Positions 38,434-47,371 of a stretch of 64,000 bases of DNA are shown here, piece after piece. The DNA comes from DATFVJ01 sp963851085 (GTDB lineage: Bacteria > Actinomycetota > Actinomycetes > Streptosporangiales > Streptosporangiaceae): the NCBI GenBank assembly GCA_963851085.1, contig CAWKNX010000022.1, positions 1 through 64,000 on the forward strand, given 5' to 3'. Position numbers and translations under genes: made by a program. Numbering within the stretch: position 1 is the first letter of the stretch; the number at the start of each line of letters is the position of its first letter. The notes below the pieces were generated by a model that saw only the letters and a program-made list of their open reading frames with translations, did not search any database and was not told the origin of the DNA.

Positions 38434-40002
38434 CTAGCGGCCGTCCCGTGGCGTTCGCCTGAACGCCCGGGCGGCGAGCAGGGACCGCCACGGATTTCCT
38501 CGATGGACCCGATGCTGCGCTCGCGGGGCCCGCGCGGCGGCACCCGGGCCGGCGTGCTGGCTCGACTGCCCTGTCGCGTGCTCGCTGCGCCCCCGTCCTG
38601 GTCGTGGCGGCGCCGGCACATGCCGCGTACCAGGTGCGACCGGGTCCGGGCCGTAGTCGGCGCCTGGCGTGGCGGTCCCGGCATGAGCGCTTTGGGATTC
38701 GAGCGGTCTATCGGGCCGCGAACCGGAACGGGCGCTCCCACCGGCCACTGAGTCACCTGACGCAGGGCCCGGTGCGGCTGACCCCGCTGCGGTTGGGTCT
38801 GCCGCGGTTGGGTCTGCCGCGGTTGGGTCTGCCGCGGTCGGGTCTGCCGCGGGCCCGGCTGCTCGTGGCCCGGCTGCCGACCTGGATGCCCGTTGACCGG
38901 ATGCCGCGGAACTGGCTGCCATGGAACCGGATGCCGCGGTGCCGGCCGGCGCGGAGCCTGATGTCGTGGCACCTGACGCCGCGGAGCTTCCCACGGCTCG
39001 ACCACCCACCGCGGGGTCGCCGGTGGCAGAGCCGGGCCCAGAACCGCCGCCCGCGGAACGGCTGCCCGCGGAACCGCCGCCCGCGGCAGGGCCGGCCGCG
39101 GTACGGCCGCCCGAGGCGGGACCTTCTGCCGCAGGGTCACGCGTACCGGGACCGTAGCTGCCCGCACCACCACGCTGCCCTGGAGCGGAGGCGGGCGGAT
39201 CGGCCATCGACCGCGCCGGGATCGCGGGACCGGACCCCTGCGGCCCGTGTTCGCCTGCCTGCCCCGTCGCCGCGGCAGGTGCTGAGATCCGATCGCCGGA
39301 TCCGACACCATGAGCTGGTCCTCCTGCGACTGGCCCGCTTCCGGCAGGGCTACCTCCCGCCGACTCCTCGGTCGCTGGCACGCGGTCAACTGACCCGCCG
39401 CCGCCCGTCGGTGTGCCCAGCGCGCTCACGCCCTGCCGCCCCGCGGCCGCCTGCCGGGAGGTTGTGACCAGCCACGACAATCGACCGTGCATCGCCGCCG
39501 CAGTCACGCCGCACACGACGAGCACCGAGACCGCGGCGGCGACCGCCACGGCGTTGCGTATCCCCGCGGGGCAAGATGTGCGCGCTGTGCCCCCATGAGT
39601 GTGGCGGCGGCGTCGATCTGACCGCGCACCGGCCAGATCCAGGGGGCGGCCGGTCGCCGACGCTTGGGCACGGGAGACCTCACTCTCGCCACAGGCCAGG
39701 CGGACCTGGCGCAGGAAGGCGTCGTCCCGCCACCGGCCCTGGCGGCAGGGCCCATGGCAGCGCAGCCCGGCATGTTCGTCGACATCCGCGGCGAGTGCGG
39801 CAAGAGCCGAGAGCACCGGGTCGCCGCCGGCCTGGGCGGCCCTTCGGGTCGCGAGCGCAGTCAGGATCGCCTCGGTGCGACATATCGCACCGATATCGGT
39901 GATTTCCCCGCCTGATTCACCCGGTCGTTTTCGCTGTCGCAAATCTCGTCCGCTGCGTCGTAGGTTCCTGCCGGGCGCCGACGGACCGCGCCCCATGGTC
40001 AC
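38434..40002 (-). CDS. Anti-sigma factor of the RsdA type, long Ser/Ala/Pro tail
   Basis: The start GTG overlaps the sigma gene stop in a GTGA, so both are coupled. The cytoplasmic part has E-A-I-L-T-A-L-A-T-R-R-A and D-P-V-L-S-A-L-A-A-L-A-A-D-V-D, resembling the SigD-binding helix of mycobacterial RsdA. A single membrane helix covers residues about 150-172. The remaining 350 residues are low-complexity Gly, Ala, Ser, Thr and Pro, including A-D-P-T-A repeated four times (DNA 15-bp repeats near 38790-38850), and would be outside the membrane. RsdA is cleared by regulated proteolysis in mycobacteria; the same here is inferred. Confidence 0.8.
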   Translation of the reverse strand: MTMGRGPSAPGRNLRRSGRDLRQRKRPGESGGEITDIGAICRTEAILTALATRRAAQAGGDPVLSALAALAADVDEHAGLRCHGPCRQGRWRDDAFLRQVRLACGESEVSRAQASATGRPLDLAGARSDRRRRHTHGGTARTSCPAGIRNAVAVAAAVSVLVVCGVTAAAMHGRLSWLVTTSRQAAAGRQGVSALGTPTGGGGSVDRVPATEESAGGSPAGSGPVAGGPAHGVGSGDRISAPAAATGQAGEHGPQGSGPAIPARSMADPPASAPGQRGGAGSYGPGTRDPAAEGPASGGRTAAGPAAGGGSAGSRSAGGGSGPGSATGDPAVGGRAVGSSAASGATTSGSAPAGTAASGSMAASSAASGQRASRSAAGPRAAGPAADPTAADPTAADPTAADPTAAGSAAPGPASGDSVAGGSARSGSRPDRPLESQSAHAGTATPGADYGPDPVAPGTRHVPAPPRPGRGRSEHATGQSSQHAGPGAAARAPRAQHRVHRGNPWRSLLAARAFRRTPRDGR

Positions 40003-40562
40003 GTAATCGACTCTTCGACCGCGAGCGCCCTCAGCCGGGCAAGCGCACGATGCTGAGCTACCCGCACCGCCCCCGCGGACATGCCGAGTACATTACCTGT
40101 CTCTTCCGCGGAAAGGCCTGCCACTACGCGGAGCGTTAGTAATTCGCGCTGATGCTCGGGCAACAGGGAAAGCAGGGCGCGGGCGCGTTCAGCCTCGGTG
40201 TATCTGACCACCGTTTCTTCAGGCCCAGGCCCCTCGTCCGGGCCGTCAGGCAGATCTTCGGTGGGTACGGCCAGCCGGACGGCACTGCGCAGCGCGTCTG
40301 CGACCTTATGTGCCGCGATGCCGAAGACAAACGAAGCGAAAGGCCGCCCCATGTCGCGGTATCTCGGGAGCGCGGAGAACACTGCGATGCACACCTCCTG
40401 CGCAACGTCGTCCGCGATGTGGTAATGGCCAGCAGCCCGGCCAAGGCGCGCACGGCAGTATCGGACGATCATCGGCCGCAAGTGCTCGATGAGCGATTCG
40501 ATCGCGTCCGGATGTCCTTGCACCGCAAGGTCGGCCAGATCTCTTAGATCGATTTCGTCCAC
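39999..40562 (-). CDS. shbA: ECF sigma factor, SigD/ShbA type
   Basis: The 187-residue protein has sigma region 2 (H-L-R-P-M-I-V-R-Y-C-R-A-R-L-G-R, D-D-V-A-Q-E-V-C-I-A-V-F) and region 4 (L-L-P-E-H-Q-R-E-L-L-T-L-R-V-V, then M-S-A-G-A-V-R-V-A-Q-H-R-A-L-A-R-L-R). Its place between groEL and guaB and its text match ShbA of Streptomyces and SigD of mycobacteria. ShbA drives the gene of the main sigma factor HrdB. The GTG start fits the known length; longer upstream open frame has no family match. Paired with the following RsdA-like anti-sigma factor. Confidence 0.88.
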   Translation of the reverse strand: MDEIDLRDLADLAVQGHPDAIESLIEHLRPMIVRYCRARLGRAAGHYHIADDVAQEVCIAVFSALPRYRDMGRPFASFVFGIAAHKVADALRSAVRLAVPTEDLPDGPDEGPGPEETVVRYTEAERARALLSLLPEHQRELLTLRVVAGLSAEETGNVLGMSAGAVRVAQHRALARLRALAVEESIT

Positions 40563-41043
40563 CCGTGCCGGAAAATCCGGCCTTTCCCCCTGAGCCCCGT
40601 CACTGATCGACCGGGCGATGCATCCCTCCGTCACCTCAGCATGATGCCCAGCGCACGACAGAATATTGCCACTGTCACTGGCAACGGAATGGTCACAGTG
40701 ATGTTGCACGCCACCGAAGCCCACCATCTGCACCGAGCTAGTCACTGGAAGCATCAAGCTTATTCGGGGCTTGGTGTAGCCGAGTATGCAAATCATGTCG
40801 ATATGGCAAGTACTGTCTTACTTCAGCAGATGGCCGATTCACTGCGATCTGATGCCGTATGAGCAGCTCACGTGTCAGGCGCCTGCCAGCCTGCCCTGGC
40901 CCGCGAACCTCCGGGACAGGCTGCCGCAGGCTCCGATTCGCCACCCAAGAAACGGCCCTGCCCCCGCCACATGGCGGGGGCAGGGCGCTGACCGGATCAG
41001 CGAATGGCCGCAGGCCCTGACCGGACCTGCGGTCACGCCGTGA
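40563..41043. other. Gap between sigma gene and groEL
   Basis: No gene. The half next to the sigma gene is comparatively AT-rich (about 40630-40860), which suggests its promoter; one candidate on the minus strand is TTGCCA and, 16 bases on, ATACTC, which is weak. The half next to groEL has the hairpin terminator. Confidence 0.4.
40955..40986. terminator. groEL terminator hairpin
   Basis: A 14-bp perfect stem (GCCCTGCCCCCGCC / GGCGGGGGCAGGGC) with loop ACAT lies about 60 bases beyond the groEL stop. On the minus strand CGTTTCTT follows it. Confidence 0.85.
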
Positions 41044-42672
41044 TCAGTGCATGTGGCCGCCCGGACCGTGGCTGTGACCGCCGCCTGCGCCGTTCTCCGT
41101 CTCCTCGGGCTTGTCGACGACGAGGACCTCGGTGGTGAGCAGCATCCCGGCGATCGAAGCCGCGTTCTGCACAGCCGACCTGGTTACCTTGACCGGGTCG
41201 ATCACTCCCTGGGCCACCAGGTCTCCATACAGGCCTGTTGCCGCGTTGAAGCCTTCGTCGGGGCCGAGTTCCCTGATCTTGGCGACCGTGACGGAGCCTT
41301 CGTAACCGGCATTCAGGGCAATCCAGCGGGCCGGCTCTGAAAGCGCGAGCCGCACCACGTCCACGCCCGTCGCCTCATCGTCGGTCTTGCCGAGGTCGTC
41401 GAGCTCCGCCGCGACGTGTACCAGTGCGGCACCGCCACCGGTGATGATGCCTTCTTCGATAGCCGCACGCGTCGCTGAGATGGCGTCCTCGAGCCGGTGC
41501 TTCTTCTCCTTGAGCTCGACCTCGGTCGCCGCGCCGGCGCGGACTACGGAGACACCGCCGGACAGCTTGGCGAGCCGCTCCTGCAGCTTTTCGCGGTCCC
41601 AGTCCGAGTCTGTGTTCTCGATCTCGTTGCGGATCTGCCGGATCCGATCCGCCACAGCGGTCTCGTCACCAGCACCGTCCACGATCGTGGTCGTGTCCTT
41701 GTCGACCACGATCCTGCGTGCACGGCCCAGCACGTCAAGGTCGACGGAGTCGAGCTTGAGGCCCACTTCCTCACTGACGACCTGGCCGCCCGTGAGCACC
41801 GCGATGTCGCCAAGCATCGCCTTGCGCCTGTCACCAAAGCCCGGCGCTTTCACCGCGACGACCTGCAGCAGGCCGCGGATCTTGTTCACGACGAGCGTGG
41901 AGAGAGCCTCGCCGTCAACATCCTCGGCGATCACCAGCAGCGGCTTTTTGGTCTGCGCGATCTTCTCGAGAAGCGGGAGGAACTCCGTCATCGAGGAGAT
42001 CTTCGATCCGTGCACGAGGATGTAGGCGTCCTCGAGGACGCTCTCCATCCGCTCCGGGTCGGTCACGAAGTAGGGGGAGACGTAGCCCTTGTCGAACTGC
42101 AGACCTTCGGTGAACTCCAGCTCCAGGCCCATCGTGGTCGCTTCTTCGACCGTGATGACGCCGTCCTTGCCGACCTTGGCGAATGCTTCCGCGATGAGCT
42201 CGCCGATCTTGGCGTCCTGCGCCGAGACCGTAGCCACGTGGGCGATGTCGTTCTGCTCGCCGACGTCACGCGCGCTCGCGAGCAGTCTGTCGGAAACCGC
42301 TGTGGCGGCGGCGTCGATGCCACGCTTGAGGCTCGCGGGGTTCGCGCCCGCGGCAACCCGGCGCAGCCCTTGATGGACCATCGCCTGAGCCAGCACCGTC
42401 GCGGTCGTGGTGCCGTCGCCTGCGATGTCGTTCGTCTTGGTAGCGACCTCCTTGGCGAGCTGGGCGCCAAGGTTCTCGTAGGGGTCGGTCAGCTCCACCT
42501 CACGCGCGACGGTGACACCGTCGTTCGTGATGGTGGGTGCGCCCCACTTCTTGTCGATGACGACGTTCCGGCCGAGCGGGCCGAGCGTCACCTTGACGGT
42601 GTTCGCGAGTTTGTCCACGCCGCGCTCAAGCGCGCGCCTGGCGTCCTCGTCGAACTCCAGAATCTTCGCCAT
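41044..42672 (-). CDS. groEL: Chaperonin GroEL
   Basis: The 542-residue subunit forms the chaperonin double ring. Signatures: M-A-K-I-L-E-F-D-E-D-A-R-R, G-P-L-G-R-N-V-V, D-G-T-T-T-A-T-V-L-A, A-A-I-E-E-G-I-I-T-G-G-G-A-A-L-V. The C-terminus ends with H-S-H-G-P-G-G-H-M-H, the His-rich tail of the GroEL1 type found next to groES in actinomycetes. It follows groES on the same strand after a long 669-bp spacer. No CIRCE precedes it directly, so its expression depends on readthrough from groES or on its own promoter. Confidence 0.97.
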   Translation of the reverse strand: MAKILEFDEDARRALERGVDKLANTVKVTLGPLGRNVVIDKKWGAPTITNDGVTVAREVELTDPYENLGAQLAKEVATKTNDIAGDGTTTATVLAQAMVHQGLRRVAAGANPASLKRGIDAAATAVSDRLLASARDVGEQNDIAHVATVSAQDAKIGELIAEAFAKVGKDGVITVEEATTMGLELEFTEGLQFDKGYVSPYFVTDPERMESVLEDAYILVHGSKISSMTEFLPLLEKIAQTKKPLLVIAEDVDGEALSTLVVNKIRGLLQVVAVKAPGFGDRRKAMLGDIAVLTGGQVVSEEVGLKLDSVDLDVLGRARRIVVDKDTTTIVDGAGDETAVADRIRQIRNEIENTDSDWDREKLQERLAKLSGGVSVVRAGAATEVELKEKKHRLEDAISATRAAIEEGIITGGGAALVHVAAELDDLGKTDDEATGVDVVRLALSEPARWIALNAGYEGSVTVAKIRELGPDEGFNAATGLYGDLVAQGVIDPVKVTRSAVQNAASIAGMLLTTEVLVVDKPEETENGAGGGHSHGPGGHMH

Positions 42673-42689
42673 GAAAACCCCAAACTACG

Positions 42690-42797
42690 GTGGGTCAGTG
42701 TTTCTTCGGTTGGCCAATGTTTCTACGGTGACCAGCGTTTCCGTGCTGACCAGCGTTTCTGCAGTCAGCCAATGTTTCTGCCTTGGCCAGTATGCCG
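42690..42797. repeat. Degenerate 19-bp tandem repeats before groEL
   Basis: About six imperfect copies of a 19-bp unit with consensus TGRCCARYGTTTCTRCGGT (R = A/G, Y = C/T). They stand immediately upstream of the groEL start, in its leader, and keep a regular spacing. They are not coding on either strand. Confidence 0.8.
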
Positions 42798-43341
42798 CTG
42801 CTAGCCGGTACCTGTGCCTGGCTGGCCAGGCCTCGGCCTCCGGGGTGTGCCGCTGAGGCCTCGGCCTCTGCGATGTGCCGCAGTCGCGCCGTTCAGGCGG
42901 TCGCCGGTTCGCGTTGGGACGAGGTCCGGTTCAAATGGTGAGCCGCGTCCCCGCGGTGCTGCGGGCATGGCCCGCCTGATGGCGCCCCATCTGTTGGCGC
43001 CGACAGGATGACGCCTGCCGGGCGGTGCCGACTCGACTGGTGCGACTCGACTGGTGCCGACTGACGGTGCCAACTGGAGGGACCGACCCGGCCAGGGCAG
43101 GCCCTACGCGCTCGGTCAGGCCCTATGCACTGGGGCAGCCCCGACGCCAGGGCAGCCCCGGGATGGCCCGAACGCCCTGTTGCCTCACAAACGGCTGCCG
43201 CACATACGACCGCCCCGGACGCCATAGCCAGAATCGCCGCGGCGTCCATTGGGCGCCCGTGACGCGTCCGGACCGGGTCCGGGGCGGCGCCCGTGGCGGG
43301 CGCGCAGGCGCCCGCCACGGGCGCCGCCCTTCGCGCTCGGC
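42798..43341. other. Spacer between groES and groEL, no gene seen
   Basis: GC-rich sequence with short imperfect duplications (ACTCGACTGGTGC twice near 43030; GCCCTA repeats near 43100-43130). Open frames exist but none has a ribosome site or recognisable product. The right end is the hairpin after groES. Confidence 0.35.
43282..43329. terminator. 22-bp-stem hairpin after groES
   Basis: GGGCGGCGCCCGTGGCGGGC and the following two bases pair perfectly with a 22-bp arm across the loop GCAG. Starting 12 bases after the groES stop, it is one of the strongest hairpins in the window. It has no U tail, so it may attenuate transcription or protect the mRNA end. Confidence 0.75.
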
Positions 43342-43653
43342 TTACTTGTCGATGGTGGCGAGCACGTCGCGGGCGGAGAGTACGAGGTACTCCTCGCCGC
43401 TGTACTTCACCTCGGTGCCGCCGTACTTGCTGTACAGCACGATGTCACCGATCTTGACGTCAAGAGGGACCCGCTTGGAGCCGGCCTCATCCCAGCGCCC
43501 CGGGCCCACCGCGAGGACCTCGCCCTCCTGCGGCTTCTCCTTGGCGGTGTCCGGGATAACAAGGCCCGACGCCGTGGTCTGCTCGGCCTCGAGTGGCCGG
43601 ACCACAATGCGATCCTCGAGCGGCTTAAGAACTATCTTGGTGGCGGTCGTCAC
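43342..43653 (-). CDS. groES: Co-chaperonin GroES
   Basis: The 103-residue GroES starts with GTG eight bases after GGAGG and reads T-A-T-K-I-V-L-K-P-L-E-D-R-I-V-V, then a mobile loop near E-A-E-Q-T-T-A-S-G-L-V-I-P-D. It ends D-V-L-A-T-I-D-K. It caps GroEL. A CIRCE operator stands about 100 bases upstream, so HrcA regulation under heat stress is expected. Confidence 0.97.
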   Translation of the reverse strand: MTTATKIVLKPLEDRIVVRPLEAEQTTASGLVIPDTAKEKPQEGEVLAVGPGRWDEAGSKRVPLDVKIGDIVLYSKYGGTEVKYSGEEYLVLSARDVLATIDK

Positions 43654-44636
43654 GATCTGACCTCCCCCTCCGAAAGGGATGAAGAGAGTTTGCTTAGACA
43701 AGGCGAACACGGCGGCCTGCCGTCGCGGGTGTCAGACCGGCCCGTCGCATTAGCACTCTACTCTTGAGAGTGCCAGTTCTGAACAGTATCCGGACCGCGG
43801 TAGCTCGTCAACACGAGCGTACGGCGAGTCATGCCGATGGGCCCTGCCCCAGGTAACCGACTGGCTCCACGGCCGGGCACACCGGCCGCAAGCTCACGGC
43901 CAACGGCCATGGCGCCCGGCCCGATGTGGTTTGCAGACCAGCCAGACCCGCGCAGCACGTTGGCCGGGCCGCGACCGCGCACCGGCAGTCGAGACACACG
44001 CCACGAACCGGGCCACGTGGCTCATGAGCCAGCTAGACAGTAGCTCATGCGCTGGGCCAGCTAGACACCGGCTCATGCGCGAGCCCGGCGATGTCACGCT
44101 CGGCGATGTCAGCTCGGCGGTGCGCGCTCGGCGGTGCGCGCTCGGACCGCCGCACACGAAGCCGGGCCGGCCGTCGACACCGAGCCGCCCCACGCGAAGC
44201 CAGGCCGGCCGGCGACGCCGCCCCGCCCCACACGCACCATGCCTGGCCGTCCGTGGCCAGAACTGGGCCGCGGCCGGTGACCTGGCCGGCGGCGGCCGGT
44301 GACCTGGCTCGACCCGAATGTGCGCCGGCGAATGTGGCCGCCGGATGTGGGACCGATCTGGCCGCCCAGTCGCGGCTGGTCAGCGCCATGCGCGGCCCAC
44401 ATCCCGGGACCAATCCTGATCGCCAGAGGTGATCGAGCTCGCGAACGCAGCACCAGGCCCGCCGTCGGACCCGCAATCACCCAGACCCGGCCTCAGTCGA
44501 CGGAATGCGCAGCCGCCGGCTAAGTTATGCGACCGTTATAAATGGCGTCAATGAGATCCAAATCGCGGAAATACTATTGCCGCTAGGACACTACACGACT
44601 GTCTACGCGACTACCCGATCATAGGGGGTGGGCAAT
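43654..44636. other. Long gene-poor region between groES and a zinc-ribbon gene
   Basis: Beyond the groES promoter and CIRCE no gene is seen over about 850 bases. The sequence is very GC-rich and made of short imperfect repeats: (AGCTAGACA, GCTCATGCGC) near 44030-44080, GCGATGTCA / CGGTGCGCGCTCG near 44095-44150, CGGCCGGTGACCTGG twice near 44270-44310. Several frames stay open on both strands without ribosome sites. The last 100 bases (44520-44620) are AT-rich and probably contain the promoter of the zinc-ribbon gene. Confidence 0.4.
43750..43776. promoter_or_regulatory. CIRCE operator (HrcA site) of groES
   Basis: TTAGCACTC-N9-GAGTGCCAG matches the consensus TTAGCACTC-N9-GAGTGCTAA except in the last three bases of one arm. 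It overlaps a plausible leftward promoter whose -10 would be GCTAAT. Confidence 0.92.
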
Positions 44637-44918
44637 ATGTTGGAGTGCCCGAAGTGCGCCGCCGAGATGGTAACCACGGACCGCAACGGCATCATGATCG
44701 ACGAGTGCGGCGGATGCCGTGGCGTCTATCTCGACCGGGGCGAGCTGGAGCTCCTGATAGAAGCCGAGAGCCACTACCTGGCGACATTGCCCGAGGCGGA
44801 GAACCCTGACACTACCTATCAGGGCCGTCATCGGCATGGAGTCGTCCGGCAGGTATTCGGTGAGCCGGACACCAACGGCCAGGCGAGCAGCGGTAGCGAC
44901 GCCTTCAAGTTCAGGTGA
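44637..44918 (+). CDS. Zinc-ribbon (zf-TFIIB) protein
   Basis: The 93-residue product has C-P-K-C near the start and C-G-G-C-R-G-V-Y-L-D-R-G-E-L-E 20 residues later, the zf-TFIIB ribbon common in small bacterial proteins. The tail is rich in His, Gly and Ser. The ATG lies about ten bases after a GGGGGTGGG run; a GTG three codons earlier is possible. The function is unknown. It converges on tsaD. Confidence 0.85.
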   Translation: MLECPKCAAEMVTTDRNGIMIDECGGCRGVYLDRGELELLIEAESHYLATLPEAENPDTTYQGRHRHGVVRQVFGEPDTNGQASSGSDAFKFR

Positions 44919-44954
44919 CAGAGCGGCAGGTGCCGCCAACGCCGATACGTCCCC

Positions 44955-46016
44955 TCACCGGCCCAGTTGGAACTGGCCGGCTGAGTGGCCGGCCACGACC
45001 GTGGTAACCGGGAGCGAAGAATCCGCCGGCAGATCAAGCGGAGAGGCAGGTACCCCGCGAGCGGCCAGTTCCGCACCGAGGGCGGCGACCATGGCCCCGT
45101 TGTCTGTGCACAGACCGGGCCGCGGTACACGCAGCACGATTCCGGTCGCGGCGCAGCGCTGTTCCGCCAGCCCTCGCAGCCGCGAATTCGCCGCCACCCC
45201 ACCGCCGATGAGCAGGTGACCGGCTCCGCTCGCACGGCAAGCGTCCACTGCCTTCCTGGTCAGCACGTCGGCGACGGCCTCCTGGAACGACGCTGCCACG
45301 TCGGCGACCGGCACGCTGAGCCCGGCCACGATACGGGCCTCGACCCAGCGCGCCACCGCGGTCTTGAGCCCGGCGAAGGAGAAGTCGCTGGTGCCGTCGT
45401 GATACTTGCCCCGCGGGAAGGCGATCGCCTTCGGATCCCCGCCGCGCGCCGCCGCGTCGATCGGCGGGCCACCGGGGAAGGGCAGCCCGAGGAGCCGTGC
45501 GACCTTGTCGTACGCCTCGCCCGCCGCGTCATCGATCGTCGCGCCGAGCGGCACGATGTCACCCGCGATGTCCGGCACGAACAGCAATGACGAGTGGCCG
45601 CCTGACACGAGCAGTGCGACGCACGGTCTTGGCAGCGGGCCGTGTTCCAGTTGGTCCACCGCGATGTGCGCCGCCAGGTGGTTGACCCCGTACAGCGGCT
45701 TGCCGAGCGCGAGCGCATAGGCCTTGGCAGCGGCCACACCGACCAGGAGCGCACCCGCGAGCCCGGGACCGGCGGTCACCGCGAACGCGTCGACCTGCGC
45801 AAGCCGCACGCCCGCGAGCCCGAGGGCGCGGTCCACGGACGGCAACATGGCGTCCAGATGCGCACGGCTTGCCACCTCGGGGACCACGCCACCGAACCGC
45901 GCATGTTCGTCGACGCTCGAGGCGACCGCGTCGGCGAGCAGGGTGTTGCCGCGCACGATCCCGACGCCGGTCTCGTCGCACGACGTCTCGATGCCGAGCA
46001 CCAGCGGTCCGATCAT
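44955..46016 (-). CDS. tsaD: tRNA N6-threonylcarbamoyladenosine transferase TsaD
   Basis: The 353-residue ASKHA-fold enzyme transfers threonylcarbamoyl to A37 of ANN-reading tRNAs. It has G-I-E-T-S-C-D-E-T near the start, the metal site N-H-L-A-A-H (His113, His117), L-L-V-S-G-G-H-S-S, and G-G-G-V-A-A-N-S-R-L-R. Its ATG overlaps the rimI stop in an ATGA. It works with TsaB and TsaE, both nearby. Confidence 0.97.
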   Translation of the reverse strand: MIGPLVLGIETSCDETGVGIVRGNTLLADAVASSVDEHARFGGVVPEVASRAHLDAMLPSVDRALGLAGVRLAQVDAFAVTAGPGLAGALLVGVAAAKAYALALGKPLYGVNHLAAHIAVDQLEHGPLPRPCVALLVSGGHSSLLFVPDIAGDIVPLGATIDDAAGEAYDKVARLLGLPFPGGPPIDAAARGGDPKAIAFPRGKYHDGTSDFSFAGLKTAVARWVEARIVAGLSVPVADVAASFQEAVADVLTRKAVDACRASGAGHLLIGGGVAANSRLRGLAEQRCAATGIVLRVPRPGLCTDNGAMVAALGAELAARGVPASPLDLPADSSLPVTTVVAGHSAGQFQLGR

Positions 46017-46498
46017 CGCCGGCCCGCCGCGGGTGGCTGGCCGCCTTGCGGAAGAGGCAGGTGCATCACGATGGCGTCGGCGCCAGACGGCTGGTAGTAA
46101 CCCCGCCGCACGCCCACCTCGGTGAATCCGGTCCGGAGGTAGAGGAGACGGGCGCGGTCGTTGTCCGCGCGCACCTCGAGGAAGACGCCGCGGCAGTTGC
46201 GGGCCGCCGCGGCGGCGATGAGATCGGCGAGCAACGCGGTCCCGATGCCCTCGCCCTGGCGATCGGCCCGCACCGCGATCGTCTGGACGTCGCCCTGATC
46301 CCCGGCGACGGCGCTGAGGCCCGCGTACCCGGCAACGGTCCCGTCCGCCTCGGCCACGATGTAGTAGCGCGTGACCGGCTGAGTGAGCTCACTGGCGAAC
46401 ATCTCCTCGGTCCACGCGTCTTCAGGGAAGACCTTCCGCTCGATGGCGAGCACCTCGCCAAGGTCACTGTCGCGCAACTGGCGGATCGTCACGGTCAT
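46013..46498 (-). CDS. rimI: Ribosomal-protein-alanine N-acetyltransferase RimI
   Basis: A 161-residue GNAT with M-T-V-T-I-R-Q-L-R-D-S-D-L, the acetyl-CoA loop R-Q-G-E-G-I-G-T-A-L-L, and L-E-V-R-A-D-N-D-R-A-R-L-L-Y-L-R-T-G-F, as in RimI. Four-base overlaps on both sides place it in a tsaB-rimI-tsaD operon. RimI acetylates the N-terminus of S18 in E. coli and has broader targets in actinomycetes. Confidence 0.95.
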   Translation of the reverse strand: MTVTIRQLRDSDLGEVLAIERKVFPEDAWTEEMFASELTQPVTRYYIVAEADGTVAGYAGLSAVAGDQGDVQTIAVRADRQGEGIGTALLADLIAAAAARNCRGVFLEVRADNDRARLLYLRTGFTEVGVRRGYYQPSGADAIVMHLPLPQGGQPPAAGRR

Positions 46499-47160
46499 CG
46501 CGGTGTCACGGCCTTGCGCGGGCCAGGGATTCTGGCGTCCGGGAGGCGCAGGTAGAGCGGCTGCGCTGCGGTCAGCGGGGTGCCGTCGGCCAGATTGCGC
46601 ACGGCGAGCGAAGCGAGCGCGGCGGCGGTCGGATGGTGCGGCTCAAGCAGGCCACTGAACGACTCCGGATAGAGCCACGCACCCTGCCCGGCGGCCCGCC
46701 GTCCCTCCGGCAGTTGCGCGGGGCGGCTGACTCCGGGGCCGGACAACCTGGTGCCGGCCGCGGAGTACTCGGCCCAGTAGACCTCCTTGCGTCTCGCGTC
46801 GGTGGCCACCAGAAAGGGCTCGCGTGGCGGACACGACCCATCGCCGCTCACGACGGCGTAGGCGATCGCATCCAGGGTGCACACACCGTGGACGGGCACA
46901 CCGAGCGCCGCACCAAGCGCACGCGCGGTCATCACCCCGACACGCAAACCGGTATACGGACCTGGGCCGGTGCCGACTGCCACGTCGGTCACCGCGTCAA
47001 GTCCCGAACCAGCCTCCGCGAGGACACCGGCGATCGACGGCGCGAGCAATTCGCCGTGACGCCTCGCGCTGACGGTCGTCGTCTCGGCAAGCACCCGTGC
47101 ACCATCGTGCACTGCGACCGTGACCGCGTCAGTGGCCGTATCGAAGGCAAGGAGCAGCAC
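46495..47160 (-). CDS. tsaB: TsaB, partner of TsaD in t6A synthesis
   Basis: The 221-residue product has the TsaB text L-L-A-F-D-T-A-T, G-T-G-P-G-P-Y-T-G-L-R-V-G and then A-L-G-V-P-V-H-G-V. It is the catalytically inactive paralogue that holds TsaD and TsaE. It heads the tsaB-rimI-tsaD operon. Confidence 0.96.
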   Translation of the reverse strand: MLLLAFDTATDAVTVAVHDGARVLAETTTVSARRHGELLAPSIAGVLAEAGSGLDAVTDVAVGTGPGPYTGLRVGVMTARALGAALGVPVHGVCTLDAIAYAVVSGDGSCPPREPFLVATDARRKEVYWAEYSAAGTRLSGPGVSRPAQLPEGRRAAGQGAWLYPESFSGLLEPHHPTAAALASLAVRNLADGTPLTAAQPLYLRLPDARIPGPRKAVTPR

Positions 47161-47371
47161 GGATGACCAGCCTACTGAGTGGACGGGGATGGTTGGCGCG
47201 GGTCACCGCCCGGCCGGCCGCTATGATCACGGAGACCTTCCGCCGAGTATGCGCCGAGTATGCAGGGAAACGCTCCTGAGCACCGATCCGCAGCTAGCAC
47301 CGATCCGCAGCTACTGAGCGCCTGGTTGCGGACCCGCGGTCGTGCGAGGGGCGCAGCGAGCGGCCCGGCGG

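Noticed and set aside
37728..39467. Long open frames in other phases over guaB and the anti-sigma gene
   Set aside because: Composition is that of a GC-rich shadow. The sigma/anti-sigma overlap and guaB motifs fix the true frames.
42893..43318. Open frame in the groES-groEL spacer
   Set aside because: It contains half of the 22-bp hairpin and no recognisable domain.
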